Of a stretch of 16,373 nt of DNA, positions 6,656 through 14,842 are shown in pieces. Position 1 is the first letter of the stretch. Each line of letters starts with the position of its first letter. The notes under the pieces are model-generated. The model was not told the origin of the DNA and ran no database searches. It saw nothing but the letters and a program-made list of their open reading frames with translations. Position numbers and translations under genes: made by a program. Source of the DNA: Cohaesibacteraceae bacterium (GTDB taxonomy: Bacteria; Pseudomonadota; Alphaproteobacteria; Rhizobiales; Cohaesibacteraceae); NCBI GenBank assembly GCA_016764535.1, contig JAESRR010000182.1, positions 1-16,373 on the forward strand. The letters are read 5' to 3'.

Positions 6656-7651
6656 GTGCTCTTACTGCAAAAAATTCTGACCCGACTGGGTGTATCAGCC
6701 TTGATGTTGGGAATGGTTTCAATCATCGCCTTCATAATTGTAAGTCTTCCCCCGGGGGATTTCGCAGATGCCTACGCTGCCGCCAAAATAAACAGCGGTG
6801 AAACAGTGACCAGAGCCGAACTTGAATCTATTCGAGTCCGTTTTGGTTTGGATCGTCCACTGTATGTTCAATACTTTCAATGGGTTGGAAAAATGTTCCA
6901 TGGTGATTTTGGTTTCTCATGGGGTTATAGCCGCCCGGTGGTGGAAGTGATTTCAGAGCGTTTGCCTATGACAATCGTTATCGCGGTCAGCACATTAATA
7001 TTTACCTATGCCACTGCGATCCCACTGGGCATTTATTCAGCTATTCGGCAATATTCCGTGGCTGACTATACATTTACAATTATTGGTTACATCGGGCTCG
7101 CTACTCCAAATTTTCTGTTCGCTTTGATTTTGCTGTTTTTTGCCAATCAGGTCTTTGGCGTCAGCGTCGGCGGATTATTTTCTCTTGAATATCAGGATGC
7201 TCCATGGACCTGGGCAAAAGTACTGGATTTGCTATCGCATCTCTGGGTACCGGTTTTGGTTCTCGGGACGGCGGGGACGGCCTTTCAACTAAGGATCATG
7301 CGCTCAACATTGCTTGAAGAGTTGAACAAAATGTATGTCACCGCTGCCCGCGCAACAGGCCTCAGTGAGTTCAAGCTTATCATGAAGTACCCTGTCCGGC
7401 TGGCACTCAACCCCATTGTATCGACATTGGGTTGGGAACTAACAACCGTAATCTCGGGAGCACCGATCATTGGACTTGTACTCTCCCTGCCCGATACCGG
7501 GCCAATGTTTGTGAATGCGTTACGGAGTCAGGACATGTACCTCGCCGGTGCAATGCTCCTGATCTATTGTGTACTGGTTATGATTGGGTCTTTCATTTCA
7601 GACGTTCTATTGATGCTTGTCGATCCCCGCGTAAAACTGGGAGAAGACTAA
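6656..7651 (+). CDS. ABC transporter permease, OppB/DppB type
   Basis: A 331-residue inner-membrane permease (BPD_transp_1). The start is set at GTG 6656: a GGGGGA element at 6643-6648 lies 7 nt upstream, and the protein then begins VLLLQKILTRLGVSALML, the normal OppB N-terminus running straight into the first membrane helix. The open frame extends back to 6533 but that stretch runs through the two intercistronic stem-loops and has no homologous character. The 'SLPPGDFADAY' after helix 1 and 'RFGLDRPLYVQYFQW' are family hallmarks. The EAA loop that contacts the ATPases reads TAARATGLSEFKLIMKYPV, about 60% along the chain. Its stop is followed by one base and then the second permease start, so the two are co-translated. 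Confidence 0.9.
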   Translation: MLLLQKILTRLGVSALMLGMVSIIAFIIVSLPPGDFADAYAAAKINSGETVTRAELESIRVRFGLDRPLYVQYFQWVGKMFHGDFGFSWGYSRPVVEVISERLPMTIVIAVSTLIFTYATAIPLGIYSAIRQYSVADYTFTIIGYIGLATPNFLFALILLFFANQVFGVSVGGLFSLEYQDAPWTWAKVLDLLSHLWVPVLVLGTAGTAFQLRIMRSTLLEELNKMYVTAARATGLSEFKLIMKYPVRLALNPIVSTLGWELTTVISGAPIIGLVLSLPDTGPMFVNALRSQDMYLAGAMLLIYCVLVMIGSFISDVLLMLVDPRVKLGED

Positions 7652-7652
7652 A

Positions 7653-8771
7653 ATGGTCAGTTCTCAAACGACAATTGGCATCAATCCGGTCAATAGACTG
7701 GATCTGGCGACTTCCCGCCAGTTAATGTGGTACAAATTTCGAAGACATCGTTTGGCGATGACTGGATCAATAATCATCCTGCTTTTTGCAATCATTTCAA
7801 TATTTCCTGAATTCTTGACACCCACTGGTCCGCAAATCCGCGACACAAAGTATACATCCGGTCCCCCTACTTTTGTTCATATCCTTGACGAGACCTACAC
7901 ACCGCATCTCCCATTCATTTATGGGAGAACAATCACGCGGCATCCTGTGACATTGCGCAAGATCTCCAGAGTTGACGTATCCGTTCGCATACCCGTTCGG
8001 TTCCTTGTACGAGGGCACAAATACAAATTTCTCGGATTCTTTTCTGCAGATCTTCATCTGTTTGGAACAGACAGCGCCCAGGTTCATCTGTTTGGAACAG
8101 ACAAGCTGGGAAGAGACATATTTACCCGAACAATCTATGCAACACGCGTATCTATTTCAATCGGTGTAATTGGTGTCCTGGCTGCATTTATTATTGGTCT
8201 GGCTGTCGGTGGTCTTGCCGGACTTAGGGGCGGAATTGTTGATAGTGTGATCATGCGTCTGATTGAGCTAATTCGGTCAATTCCCAGCCTTCCTCTCTGG
8301 CTGGGGCTTGCTGCAGCACTGCCGCGCGAATGGTCGGCACTACAAGTTTATGTTGTGGTGACACTCATACTTGCTGCGCTGGGCTGGACAACACTTGCAA
8401 GAAGAGTACGAAGCAAACTGCTCACCCTCAGGAACGAGGATTTCGTCCAGGCAGCTCGTCTTGCCGGCTGCTCGGACACACGGCTGGTTTACAAGCATAT
8501 GTTACCTGCATTCATGAGTTATCTGATTGTCGACCTAACTGTGGCATTTCCATATATTTTGTTGGCGGAAACAACGCTGAGTTTCCTGGGACTTGGAATG
8601 CGTGAGCCAATGGTGAGTTGGGGCGTATTGTTATTCTCGGCACAAAATGTCACGGCACTTGCCCATACGCCCTGGTTATTAATTCCTGGCGCGTTTATAA
8701 TTCTGATCGTTATTGCTTTCAATTTCTTCGGAGATGGACTTCGCGATGCGGCCGACCCATATTCAAATTAG
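7653..8771 (+). CDS. ABC transporter permease, OppC/DppC type, long-loop form
   Basis: A 372-residue inner-membrane permease. An OppC_N-type cytoplasmic N-terminus ('SRQLMWYKFRRHRLAM') leads into the first helix; a long periplasmic segment of roughly 100 residues follows before the FGTDKLGRDIF motif that marks the start of the core permease domain. The EAA loop reads QAARLAGCSDTRLVYKHMLP. Ordinary OppC proteins are near 300 residues; the long-loop form goes with long family-5 binding proteins and may help docking (inference). Within the loop, HLFGTD occurs twice, ten residues apart, and the underlying DNA repeats exactly over 21 bases (see separate entry). It starts one base after the OppB-type stop and ends seven bases before the first ATPase. 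Confidence 0.9.
   Translation: MVSSQTTIGINPVNRLDLATSRQLMWYKFRRHRLAMTGSIIILLFAIISIFPEFLTPTGPQIRDTKYTSGPPTFVHILDETYTPHLPFIYGRTITRHPVTLRKISRVDVSVRIPVRFLVRGHKYKFLGFFSADLHLFGTDSAQVHLFGTDKLGRDIFTRTIYATRVSISIGVIGVLAAFIIGLAVGGLAGLRGGIVDSVIMRLIELIRSIPSLPLWLGLAAALPREWSALQVYVVVTLILAALGWTTLARRVRSKLLTLRNEDFVQAARLAGCSDTRLVYKHMLPAFMSYLIVDLTVAFPYILLAETTLSFLGLGMREPMVSWGVLLFSAQNVTALAHTPWLLIPGAFIILIVIAFNFFGDGLRDAADPYSN
8053..8103 (+). repeat. In-frame 30-bp-period direct repeat in the OppC-type gene
   Basis: Bases 8053-8073 recur identically at 8083-8103, a 21-base match with 30-bp spacing, so the protein reads HLFGTDSAQVHLFGTDKLGR. The second copy is the conserved GTDxLGRD motif. The perfect match at third codon positions suggests recent local duplication or conversion rather than selection on protein alone. 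Long-loop relatives may have a diverged LFG-D stretch here, so it may not be a net insertion. Confidence 0.85.
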
Positions 8772-8778
8772 AGCCCGG

Positions 8779-9819
8779 ATGATGACACAAGAATACCTTC
8801 TCAAAGTTGAAAACCTGACTATCTCACTGGACCTTGCAGAAAATTCGCTCCCCATTGTTCAAAATATTAGTTTTTCAATAAATCCGGGTCGGGTTTTTGC
8901 ACTGGTCGGTGAAAGCGGGAGTGGCAAAACGGTCGTTTCCCTGTCTCTTTTGCAATTGCTGGGCAAAGGCGTAAAAATTTCAACCGGCAAAATCCTGTTT
9001 CGCAAACCGGGAGGAGAGCCCGTCGACATTGCGGCGATGCACCCAACAGGCAAAGAAATTCAAGGACTGCGGGGAGCTGAAATTGGAATGATCTTTCAGG
9101 AACCGATGAGCTCATTTTCACCTGTTCACACGATCGGCAATCAGGTTGAAGAAGTTATCCGGTTGCACATGGATCTGAACAAGAAGCAAATTCGTGTCCG
9201 CGCCATTGAGATGTTAAGGAAAGTTGGTATCACCGATCCCGAACGCGCTATCAAACAATATCCATTTGAATTTTCAGGTGGTATGCGGCAACGCGCCATG
9301 ATCGCACGTGCACTGGCATGTAACCCTGCTTTACTGATTGCAGATGAGCCTACAACTGCACTCGATGTGACCATTCAGGCACAAATTCTGAAACTGATGA
9401 AATCACTTCAGAGCGAATTAAATATGGCCAATCTGTTCATCTCACATAATATCGGTGTCATAGCCCAAATTGCTGATGACGTTGCTATTATGTATATGGG
9501 TAAAATTGTTGAGCAAGGCCCCGTTCGAGCTATTCTTGGAAACCCTCAACATCCATATACAAAAGGCTTGTTGCGCGCTATTCCACACCTTGAAGACATT
9601 GGACGGGGAAGAAAACTGGAGCCAATAGCAGGCACTGTTCCAAGCCTTTACGAGCGCCCGGGTGGATGCCCATTCGCAGCAAGATGTAGCTCTTTCATTG
9701 AAGGAGTTTGTAATAAATCCTTTCCAAACGGTCACAATGTCGATGAAGAGCATGTGGTGTTTTGTCACGATTTAATTCAAAACCATAGCGCCGACCAAAA
9801 CAACGAGGCCGTAGCATGA
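8779..9819 (+). CDS. ABC transporter ATPase, OppD/DppD type
   Basis: A 346-residue cytoplasmic ATPase. Visible motifs: Walker A GESGSGKT at 44-51, Q-loop MIFQEP around 104-109, signature FSGGMRQR from 165, Walker B LLIADE at 185-190 with D-loop ALD at 194-196, and switch H223. The C-terminal oligo_HPY extension carries four cysteines (C297, C303, C311, C329) in the pattern CPFAARC...C...C typical of OppD/DppD proteins; in some Opp systems this cluster binds iron-sulphur. ATG at 8779 (or 8782) is chosen because it follows the permease stop by seven bases and matches the family N-terminus; the frame is open back to 8713, inside the permease gene. The Shine-Dalgarno site is weak, so translational coupling is likely. 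It forms a heterodimer with the next gene's product. Confidence 0.92.
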   Translation: MMTQEYLLKVENLTISLDLAENSLPIVQNISFSINPGRVFALVGESGSGKTVVSLSLLQLLGKGVKISTGKILFRKPGGEPVDIAAMHPTGKEIQGLRGAEIGMIFQEPMSSFSPVHTIGNQVEEVIRLHMDLNKKQIRVRAIEMLRKVGITDPERAIKQYPFEFSGGMRQRAMIARALACNPALLIADEPTTALDVTIQAQILKLMKSLQSELNMANLFISHNIGVIAQIADDVAIMYMGKIVEQGPVRAILGNPQHPYTKGLLRAIPHLEDIGRGRKLEPIAGTVPSLYERPGGCPFAARCSSFIEGVCNKSFPNGHNVDEEHVVFCHDLIQNHSADQNNEAVA

Positions 9820-10832
9820 CCAATTTGATCGAAATAACAGATCTTTCGGTGGAATTCAGGGGGCCAAAAAATGGTTTTTTCCGCAAAAAAAGCTCCCCTG
9901 TTCATGCAGTAGATAACGTGTCACTCAACATTGTAAAAGGCGAAGCGCTTGGTTTGGTTGGAGAAAGTGGCTCCGGAAAAACCACATTGGGAAGAGCATT
10001 GCTAAGGTTGGTGGAGCCAACTACCGGGCAGGTTCATATGAACTCAACCGATGGTAAAAGGAACATAACTTCACTTGATGCCAAACAGCTGCGTAAAGCC
10101 TGGCAGAATATGCAGATGGTTTTCCAGGACCCACAGTCGTCTTTAAACCCGCGCATGACAGTGATGGATACCATCGCCGAATCCTTGCTGGTGAATGGCA
10201 TAGCAAAAAATATCAGAGATGCAAAAACCCGGGTCGTTGAAGTAGCAGAAAGTTGCGGTCTTTCATCAGATCAACTGAACCGATATCCGCACGCTTTTAG
10301 TGGCGGGCAAAGGCAACGCATTTCAATAGCACGCGCGTTGGTAACCAAGCCCGAGTTCATCATTTGCGACGAACCTGTGTCTGCGCTTGATGTATCTATT
10401 CAGGCTCAAATTCTAAATCTACTTTGTAAACTTCAGGAAGAAATGGATCTGACACTTCTATTTATTTCTCACGATCTAATTGTTGTTGCTTACATTTGCG
10501 ACCGCATCGCTGTGATGTATCTGGGAAATATTATAGAAATAGCACCCACCAAAACTCTGTTCAACAATCCAATGCACCCCTACACCGAAGCCTTGATTTC
10601 GGCGATCCCATCAAACAACCCGGATGATATAACAGGCGAAACATTGTTGGCCAGTGACGCCCCAGGCAGCGCAGGAGAACGCAAGGGATGTCTATTTAGT
10701 CCTCGTTGTCGCTATGCAGATGGCAAAAAATGTTCGACTATTAAACCCGCACTCACAGATACGGGAGATGGCCGAATGGTTGCCTGCCATTTTGCTGAAA
10801 AACTCTCTCTCACCGGATTTGGTAATCATTAG
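9816..10832 (+). CDS. ABC transporter ATPase, OppF/DppF type
   Basis: A 338-residue ATPase whose ATG overlaps the previous stop by four bases (ATGA). Motifs: Walker A GESGSGKT at 49-56, Q-loop VFQDPQSSLNPRM around 102-114, signature FSGGQRQR from 161, Walker B FIICDE at 181-186, and switch H219. The N-terminal 'KNGFFRKKSSPVHAVDNVS' insertion and the 'SSLNPRMTV' segment are typical of OppF rather than OppD. The C-terminal oligo_HPY region again has four cysteines (GCLFSPRC...C...C). With the preceding ATPase and the two permeases it completes the importer, giving the order SBP-B-C-D-F. Confidence 0.92.
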   Translation: MTNLIEITDLSVEFRGPKNGFFRKKSSPVHAVDNVSLNIVKGEALGLVGESGSGKTTLGRALLRLVEPTTGQVHMNSTDGKRNITSLDAKQLRKAWQNMQMVFQDPQSSLNPRMTVMDTIAESLLVNGIAKNIRDAKTRVVEVAESCGLSSDQLNRYPHAFSGGQRQRISIARALVTKPEFIICDEPVSALDVSIQAQILNLLCKLQEEMDLTLLFISHDLIVVAYICDRIAVMYLGNIIEIAPTKTLFNNPMHPYTEALISAIPSNNPDDITGETLLASDAPGSAGERKGCLFSPRCRYADGKKCSTIKPALTDTGDGRMVACHFAEKLSLTGFGNH

Positions 10833-10910
10833 AAATTACAGGCACGACGCTCCATTTGTCCCTGCAAATCGGCCAGCATACTATGCGGGTTCCAGAATAA
10901 AGATAATAGG

Positions 10911-11753
10911 ATGAAAATACTTCACATATCGGATATTCATTTTGGGCCATACCACTGGGCAGCCGACGATGCTCTGGTTCTGGACAAACTGAATGCCACG
11001 AATGCGGACATCATTCTAAATACAGGAGATTTAACTTCGGATTCCCTCGAAGATGAATTTCAGGCGGCACAAAAATTTCTATCCAAATTAGCCTGCCCAC
11101 ATTTGATCTCAATAATGGGAAACCATGACAAATACTCCAGGAGATCTCACGAAATGTTTCGAAAATACATTTATGACGGCGAGTTCATCCAGCCAAAAAA
11201 CACCGCCAAAATTCACAAGAACAAAGTCTATATTTGCCCAAAAACTGCGCGACTTGAAAATTATTTTACTGAAGTAAATTACATAAGATCATTCGAAATC
11301 GATAAACAGAAAATCTTGGTGATTTGCCTGGATACAAACCTGTTCCAATGTGATCAGGGGAAAGTGGACGAGCAGATATTAGCTGCACTGGAAGTTGAAA
11401 TCAGGGCTATCAAATTCGATCGCGCTTTATTAATGACCCATCATTCCCTGCTTTCAACGGATGACGATCCCCTAATCAATTCGAAACGCGTCACCGATTT
11501 TGTACTGAGAGCAGGAATTGAAGCAACTTTTTGTGGTCATACCCATGAACTGGATATGGTGGAAGTTTCTGACTTGATCCGCGGCAATAAATTTCGTCAA
11601 TTTATGTGTGGATCATTATCTTCAGTCAACATTCCACGTGAAGACAACATGTTTTGTACTTACGATAATTTTGGTACCCCGGAAGAAATAATTACAATTA
11701 CCCGAATGCATCAATTGGAACGTGGAATAGAGTTTGTTGAAACCGTCGTATAA
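10911..11753 (+). CDS. Class-III metallophosphoesterase (GpdQ/CpdA-like), cytoplasmic
   Basis: A 280-residue calcineurin-like phosphoesterase with the full set of di-metal ligands: DxH at D8/H10, GD at 39-40, GNHD at 70-73, a His at 177/178 in 'LLMTHHS', and GHTH at 209-212. The family hydrolyses phosphomonoesters or phosphodiesters, including cAMP (CpdA) and glycerophosphodiesters (GpdQ). There is no signal peptide, so it acts in the cytoplasm on imported or internal substrate. It lies 78 bp after the OppF-type gene on the same strand, with an AGG directly before the ATG and no good Shine-Dalgarno site; the start is fixed by the MKILHISDIHFG N-terminus. Its place between an importer and a GlpR-like regulator suggests it processes the transported compound (inference). 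No close family member is identified. Confidence 0.85.
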   Translation: MKILHISDIHFGPYHWAADDALVLDKLNATNADIILNTGDLTSDSLEDEFQAAQKFLSKLACPHLISIMGNHDKYSRRSHEMFRKYIYDGEFIQPKNTAKIHKNKVYICPKTARLENYFTEVNYIRSFEIDKQKILVICLDTNLFQCDQGKVDEQILAALEVEIRAIKFDRALLMTHHSLLSTDDDPLINSKRVTDFVLRAGIEATFCGHTHELDMVEVSDLIRGNKFRQFMCGSLSSVNIPREDNMFCTYDNFGTPEEIITITRMHQLERGIEFVETVV

Positions 11754-11793
11754 CGTCAGGAACGATCCTGGTGATTTCATTAAAGGAACTATT

Positions 11794-12552
11794 GTGAAAT
11801 CAGGCGAACGCATACAATCAATTAAATCATTACTCGACTTGTATGGTCGTGTGTCCGTTGTTGAGCTGGCTAAACAATTCGGAGTGGCCCAGGAGACTAT
11901 CCGACGCGATATCGTAAAGTTGGAAAAAGACGGTGTCGCGCGCAAAATTCACGGTGGTGCCGTCACCTCTCGCAACAAATATGAACAAACACTGGCGGCA
12001 AGATTCAAGCATCAAATACCACAAAAGCATGATGTTGCGCGACTGGCCGCAGGCTTAATCTTGCCCGGAAGCACTCTGTTTATTGATTTTGGTACAACAA
12101 CAAATGTCTTTGCTGAACAAATCAAACACCTGTCGGATTTGACGGTTTTCACGAATTCACATCTTATTGCAGCCACGATGTCGGAAAATCCGGAAAACGA
12201 GATTATTGTACTTGGTGGCAGATATGACGGTTCGGTTAAAGCTAATCTGGGGCCAATGGTTATCAACGGGGTCAGCCAGTTTCTGGCCGATTTTGCAGTG
12301 ATTGGAATTGGCGGAATTGACAGGAAATTCGGATTCTCCAATCAAAACATTGAAGAGGCGACGGTGGCACGCAGCATGATTGATCGCAGTGCTGAAACAA
12401 TTATCCTCGCAGACCCTGGCAAATTCAACCGTCATGGCATTGCGCACGTGGCGGATTTCCATCAGATCGACTATCTTGTAAGTTCGGAAATGCCCGACGA
12501 AGAACTTTGTGATGTACTATCCCGGGGAAATGTTTCGCTGGTTACTTCCTAA
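11794..12552 (+). CDS. DeoR/GlpR-family transcriptional regulator
   Basis: The start is GTG 11794, 6 nt after AAGGA (11783-11787), giving 252 residues, the usual DeoR length; an upstream TTG at 11734 would overlap the phosphoesterase gene and add non-family residues. Residues 5-57 form the winged-helix HTH_DeoR domain (GRVSVVELAKQFGVAQETIRRDI region, then KIHGGAV). Residues about 75-235 form the DeoRC sensor, related to phosphosugar isomerases, with GTTT at 100-103, FTNS, GGRY, the G-GGID block and LADPGKF. Effectors of this family are phosphorylated sugars or polyols. It is the last gene of the importer operon, 40 bp after the phosphoesterase, so it probably governs this locus through the divergent control region and feeds back on itself. 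Confidence 0.9.
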   Translation: MKSGERIQSIKSLLDLYGRVSVVELAKQFGVAQETIRRDIVKLEKDGVARKIHGGAVTSRNKYEQTLAARFKHQIPQKHDVARLAAGLILPGSTLFIDFGTTTNVFAEQIKHLSDLTVFTNSHLIAATMSENPENEIIVLGGRYDGSVKANLGPMVINGVSQFLADFAVIGIGGIDRKFGFSNQNIEEATVARSMIDRSAETIILADPGKFNRHGIAHVADFHQIDYLVSSEMPDEELCDVLSRGNVSLVTS

Positions 12553-12667
12553 AACCAAAAGAATCCACTGAAGTTTTCTGTAAACCCGTACGACCAGGAA
12601 CGGGATCTATCATTTGCACTTGCCATTTCAGACAAGAATAACTCGATTACCAATTTAGTAGAACTGA
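12553..12667. other. Convergent intergenic gap between the DeoR gene and the mutase
   Basis: A short 115-bp gap. The only symmetry seen is CCCGT (12585-12589) with ACGGG (12600-12604) around a 10-nt loop, with no T-run on either side. I see no gene and no convincing terminator. Confidence 0.45.
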
Positions 12668-14842
12668 CTATCCATTCCCTTGCCCATACCCAAGTTGCGT
12701 ATTCAAATCCTGGATGAGATCTTGAGCAGCCTCGGCAATTACTGTTCCAGGCGGAAATATAGCGGAAGCTCCCGCGGCATAGAGTTCTTCGAAGTCCTGA
12801 CGCGGAATTACGCCTCCCACCACAATCATGATATCTTCCCGGCCTTCCTCAACAAGTGCAGCGTGTAGTGCCGGGACGAGTGTCAGGTGCCCGGCTGCAA
12901 GTGAAGACGCCCCTATAATGTGAACATCATTTTCCACCGCCTGGCGTGCTGCTTCTGCCGGTGTTTGAAACAAGGGGCCGATATCAACATCAAATCCGAG
13001 ATCTGCAAATGCAGATGCGATAACTTTTTGACCGCGATCATGACCATCCTGCCCCATCTTGGCAACAAGTATGCGTGGCCGACGGCCGTCCTTGCGTTCA
13101 AATGTTTTAACCAGTGACAAAACTTTTTGCACTGCTTCGTTCATTTGTCCGATTTCCTGTCTGTAGACCCCCGAAATAGATCTTATTTCCGCACGATGGC
13201 GGCCAAAAACCTCTTCCAAAGCCAATGTTATTTCGCCGACAGTTGCCATCGCCCTGGCAGCAACAACAGAAAGGTCAAGCAAATTTCCTTCACCGGTTTT
13301 AGCACATTTTGTTAAAGCAGAAAGTGCCGCTTTTGTTTTGGCCCAATCGCGTTCTTCACGAAGGCGTTTGAGTTTTGCCAGTTGTTGAGCCCGGACCGCC
13401 GAATTGTCCACCTTCAGAACTTCAATTTGTTCTTCGTTTTCAATTTGATATTTGTTAACACCCACAACAGTCTGCTGACCGCTGTCAATGCGAGCCTGGG
13501 TTTTCGCCGCAGCTTCCTCAATCCGCAGTTTCGGAATTCCGGCTTCTATCGCTTTTGCCATACCGCCCAATTCTTCAATTTCGGCAATGTGTTTCAATGC
13601 TTTGATCGCAAGATCAGACGTCAATTTTTCAACGTAAAAAGAGCCGCCCCAGGGATCAATAACATTTGTAGTGCCACTTTCCTGCTGAAGAAATAGTTGT
13701 GTGTTTCGTGCAATTCGAGCCGAAAAATCAGTTGGCAACGCCAGCGCTTCATCAAGAGCGTTGGTGTGCAATGACTGGGTATGCCCCTGAGTTGCAGCCA
13801 TTGCCTCGATTGTTGTTCTTGGAACGTTGTTAAACACATCCTGTGCGGTTAAAGACCACCCGGATGTCTGACAGTGCGCACGTAAACTTAATGATTTTGA
13901 ATTTGTCGGTGAAAATTCTTCATCAACCAGTTTTGCCCAAATCAAACGGGCAGCACGCATTTTTGCAACTTCCATGAAGAAATTCATTCCCACAGCCCAG
14001 AAAAAACTAAGGCGCGGCGCAAAAACATCAATATCCAGCCCGCCTTTAACTCCGGCGCGGATGTATTCAATTCCATCTGCAATTGTGTAGGCCAGCTCCA
14101 AATCAGCTGTCGCACCCGCTTCCTGCATATGATAACCGGATATCGAAATCGAATTGAATTTGGGCATTTTTTCCGACGTATAGGCAAATATATCTGCGAT
14201 TATTCTCATCGACGGTTCGGGAGGAAATATGTAGGTATTCCGAACCATGAATTCCTTCAGAACGTCGTTTTGAATTGTACCGGAAAGTTGTTCCTTTGAG
14301 ACACCCTGTTCTTCCGCAGCAGCAATGTACAATGCCATAATCGGTAACACGGCACCGTTCATGGTCATGGAGACACTCATTTTATCGAGCGGTATGCCAT
14401 CAAACAACGTCCGCATATCGTATATACTGTCTATGGCAACACCGGCCATACCCACATCACCTGGCACTCTTTCATGGTCACTGTCATACCCACGATGGGT
14501 CGCCAGATCAAATGCGATTGAAAGGCCTTTTTGGCCCGCAGCGAGATTCCTGCGATAGAATGCGTTGGAATCTTCCGCCGTTGAAAAACCGGCATACTGC
14601 CTGACCGTCCAGGGCCGCTGGGTATACATAGTTGGATAGGGACCACGTAGATATGGCGCTACTCCCGGCCATGTATCAAGAAAATCCAGACCCGCAACAT
14701 CTGACGCATCATATGAAGTTTTAACCTCGATACCTTCGGGAGTCTGCCAACCTTCACACTCGTTTTTTGGCGAGAGATTTGATTTCTGTCCTTCTTTAAA
14801 AGCCACATTGGAAAAATCTGGAATACGGGATCTGATGCTCAT
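12668..14842 (-). CDS. Methylmalonyl-CoA mutase large (catalytic, B12-binding) subunit
   Basis: A 724-residue enzyme converting (R)-methylmalonyl-CoA to succinyl-CoA with adenosylcobalamin, in propionyl-CoA, odd-chain fatty acid and branched-chain amino acid breakdown. The N-terminal TIM barrel shows the long conserved runs of the catalytic subunit: [34 protein letters not shown], and [10 protein letters not shown]. The C-terminal cobalamin-binding domain has the base-off/His-on motif DGHDRG at 599-604 and the GG of VVGGVIP near 676-677. The start is the ATG at 14842, which overlaps the small-subunit stop (ATGA) and has GGGAG 7 nt upstream; the frame extends back to 14875 only within the small-subunit gene. 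Length is normal for the family. It is convergent with the DeoR gene. Confidence 0.95.
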   Translation of the reverse strand: MSIRSRIPDFSNVAFKEGQKSNLSPKNECEGWQTPEGIEVKTSYDASDVAGLDFLDTWPGVAPYLRGPYPTMYTQRPWTVRQYAGFSTAEDSNAFYRRNLAAGQKGLSIAFDLATHRGYDSDHERVPGDVGMAGVAIDSIYDMRTLFDGIPLDKMSVSMTMNGAVLPIMALYIAAAEEQGVSKEQLSGTIQNDVLKEFMVRNTYIFPPEPSMRIIADIFAYTSEKMPKFNSISISGYHMQEAGATADLELAYTIADGIEYIRAGVKGGLDIDVFAPRLSFFWAVGMNFFMEVAKMRAARLIWAKLVDEEFSPTNSKSLSLRAHCQTSGWSLTAQDVFNNVPRTTIEAMAATQGHTQSLHTNALDEALALPTDFSARIARNTQLFLQQESGTTNVIDPWGGSFYVEKLTSDLAIKALKHIAEIEELGGMAKAIEAGIPKLRIEEAAAKTQARIDSGQQTVVGVNKYQIENEEQIEVLKVDNSAVRAQQLAKLKRLREERDWAKTKAALSALTKCAKTGEGNLLDLSVVAARAMATVGEITLALEEVFGRHRAEIRSISGVYRQEIGQMNEAVQKVLSLVKTFERKDGRRPRILVAKMGQDGHDRGQKVIASAFADLGFDVDIGPLFQTPAEAARQAVENDVHIIGASSLAAGHLTLVPALHAALVEEGREDIMIVVGGVIPRQDFEELYAAGASAIFPPGTVIAEAAQDLIQDLNTQLGYGQGNG

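Noticed and set aside
12585..12604. CCCGT/ACGGG inverted repeat as a bidirectional terminator
   Set aside because: Only five base pairs with a 10-nt loop and no T-run on either strand.
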